Shown here: piece by piece, positions 6,950-7,485 of the stretch
How the letters are laid out: every line of letters starts with the position of its first letter
How positions within the stretch are numbered: position 1 is the first letter of the stretch
Assembly (NCBI GenBank): GCA_937952875.1
Contig: CALFDI010000184.1
Coordinates: forward strand, 1-7,485
Length of the DNA stretch: 7,485 bases
Direction of reading: 5' to 3'
DNA from: an uncultured Verrucomicrobiales bacterium
Lineage (GTDB): Bacteria; Verrucomicrobiota; Verrucomicrobiia; Verrucomicrobiales; Akkermansiaceae
Translations under genes and position numbers: made by a program
The notes under the pieces: model-generated
Told to the model about the DNA's origin: nothing
Databases searched by the model: none
What the model saw: the letters and a program-made list of their open reading frames with translations, nothing else

Positions 6950-7401
6950 GCGAGGAAAAAGAATTCGAGCGCCATGGAGTAACACTGTTTAACCGCCAAA
7001 GCGTAAAAACGATTTCAGATGACGTCTTGCAAAAAGTCCTGCACGTCACGGCAGCCGCCTACCAAGAACTGAAACAACGCGAAGGCACACTTCTCTCTCA
7101 GCTAGAAGAGATCGAAGTCACACTCATAGACGACCCCGCAATCGCTCGCGTCCATGGAGAATTTTTCGACGACCCGACAGCTACAGACGTTATCACCTTC
7201 GACCACGGCGAGATCCTAATCAGTGTCGAAACCGCCGCCAGACAAGCAAAGAAATTCCAAAGCGTCTTCGACAAAGAACTCGCCCTCTACGCCATTCACG
7301 GCCTCGCCCATCTCTCCGGCTACGATGACATCGATCCCACTGATCGAAAAATCATGCACGCAGCTCAAGATGAACTACTAGAGCGCTTATGGAAAAAATA
7401 G
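6946..7401 (+). CDS. ybeY: rRNA maturation endoribonuclease YbeY
   Basis: This is a 151-residue single-domain cytoplasmic metal-dependent endoribonuclease of the UPF0054 family, involved in 16S rRNA maturation and ribosome quality control. Family landmarks are IEVTLIDDPAIARVHGEFF (56-74), the substrate-cleft stretch DDPTATDVITFDHGEILIS (75-93), and the zinc motif HGLAHLSGYDD (118-128). The length is typical. The zinc motif normally reads H-x3-H-x5-H. Here the ligands would be H118, H122 and D128, so Asp replaces the third His, as I recall for Bacteroidetes members. The Arg often found before the TDV motif is also not seen. The ATG at 6946 overlaps the stop of the HD gene as ATGA, with no good Shine-Dalgarno, which points to translational coupling. 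The placement after phoH and the HD phosphohydrolase matches the widely conserved cluster and supports the assignment. Confidence 0.92.
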   Translation: MSEEKEFERHGVTLFNRQSVKTISDDVLQKVLHVTAAAYQELKQREGTLLSQLEEIEVTLIDDPAIARVHGEFFDDPTATDVITFDHGEILISVETAARQAKKFQSVFDKELALYAIHGLAHLSGYDDIDPTDRKIMHAAQDELLERLWKK

Positions 7402-7451
7402 GATTAATGACTGTGAGGTTAAATTCTGCAGCTTGAATCCGCCAGGAAAAA

Positions 7452-7485
7452 ATGGGGATGGACTCCAAAAAAGATGCTTCAAAAA
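7452..7485 (+). CDS. Possible start of the next gene (partial, 11 codons visible)
   Basis: An ATG at 7452, with a second in-frame ATG at 7458, opens a frame that stays open to the right edge and reads MGMDSKKDASK. AGGAAA at 7444-7449 could act as a weak Shine-Dalgarno, with better spacing to the second ATG. In many bacteria the gene after ybeY encodes a CorC/HlyC-type protein, but eleven codons cannot show that. The 50 bases between ybeY and this point show no terminator hairpin. Confidence 0.3.
   Translation, partial: MGMDSKKDASK

Overview
The window reads as ordinary chromosomal DNA with a mixture of transport and housekeeping genes. It probably comes from a Gram-negative bacterium of the Verrucomicrobiota (PVC group). 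That assignment is inferred from three things: the family-level feel of the proteins, near-absence of Shine-Dalgarno sites at most starts, and a hairpin repeat ahead of phoH that resembles dispersed repeats I recall from Verrucomicrobia and Planctomycetes genomes. No rRNA, tRNA, CRISPR array, insertion sequence or phage gene is visible.

Left part (1-2997): a cation/proton antiporter gene, cut by the left edge, is read leftwards. It diverges from a two-gene operon read rightwards that encodes a sodium:solute symporter of the two-subunit type: a 96-residue DUF4212 small subunit and a 607-residue large subunit of the VC_2705 subfamily. The pair spends an ion gradient on solute uptake, and the divergent antiporter exchanges cations for protons, so together they suggest a Na+ or H+ economy at the inner membrane.

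Middle (3080-4182): a trhO-type gene for a tRNA uridine-34 hydroxylase with a rhodanese domain and a cysteine-rich tail. It is followed by about 200 non-coding bases holding three consecutive hairpins of a REP-like repeat.

Right part (4183-7401): the conserved phoH - 7TM HD phosphohydrolase (pgpH/yqfF-like) - ybeY cluster, linking an RNA-associated ATPase, a probable cyclic-di-AMP phosphodiesterase and an rRNA-maturation endonuclease. The HD protein lacks the large extracytoplasmic domain of its Firmicutes relatives, and YbeY has Asp in place of the third zinc-binding His. A possible next gene starts at about 7452 and runs off the edge.

Base composition changes along the window. The + strand is G-rich over C in the left part and C-rich over G in the right part, although the genes from 882 onward all point the same way. 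No clearly new biological system is present; the points most worth checking are the sensor-less HD protein, the hairpin repeat and the skew reversal.
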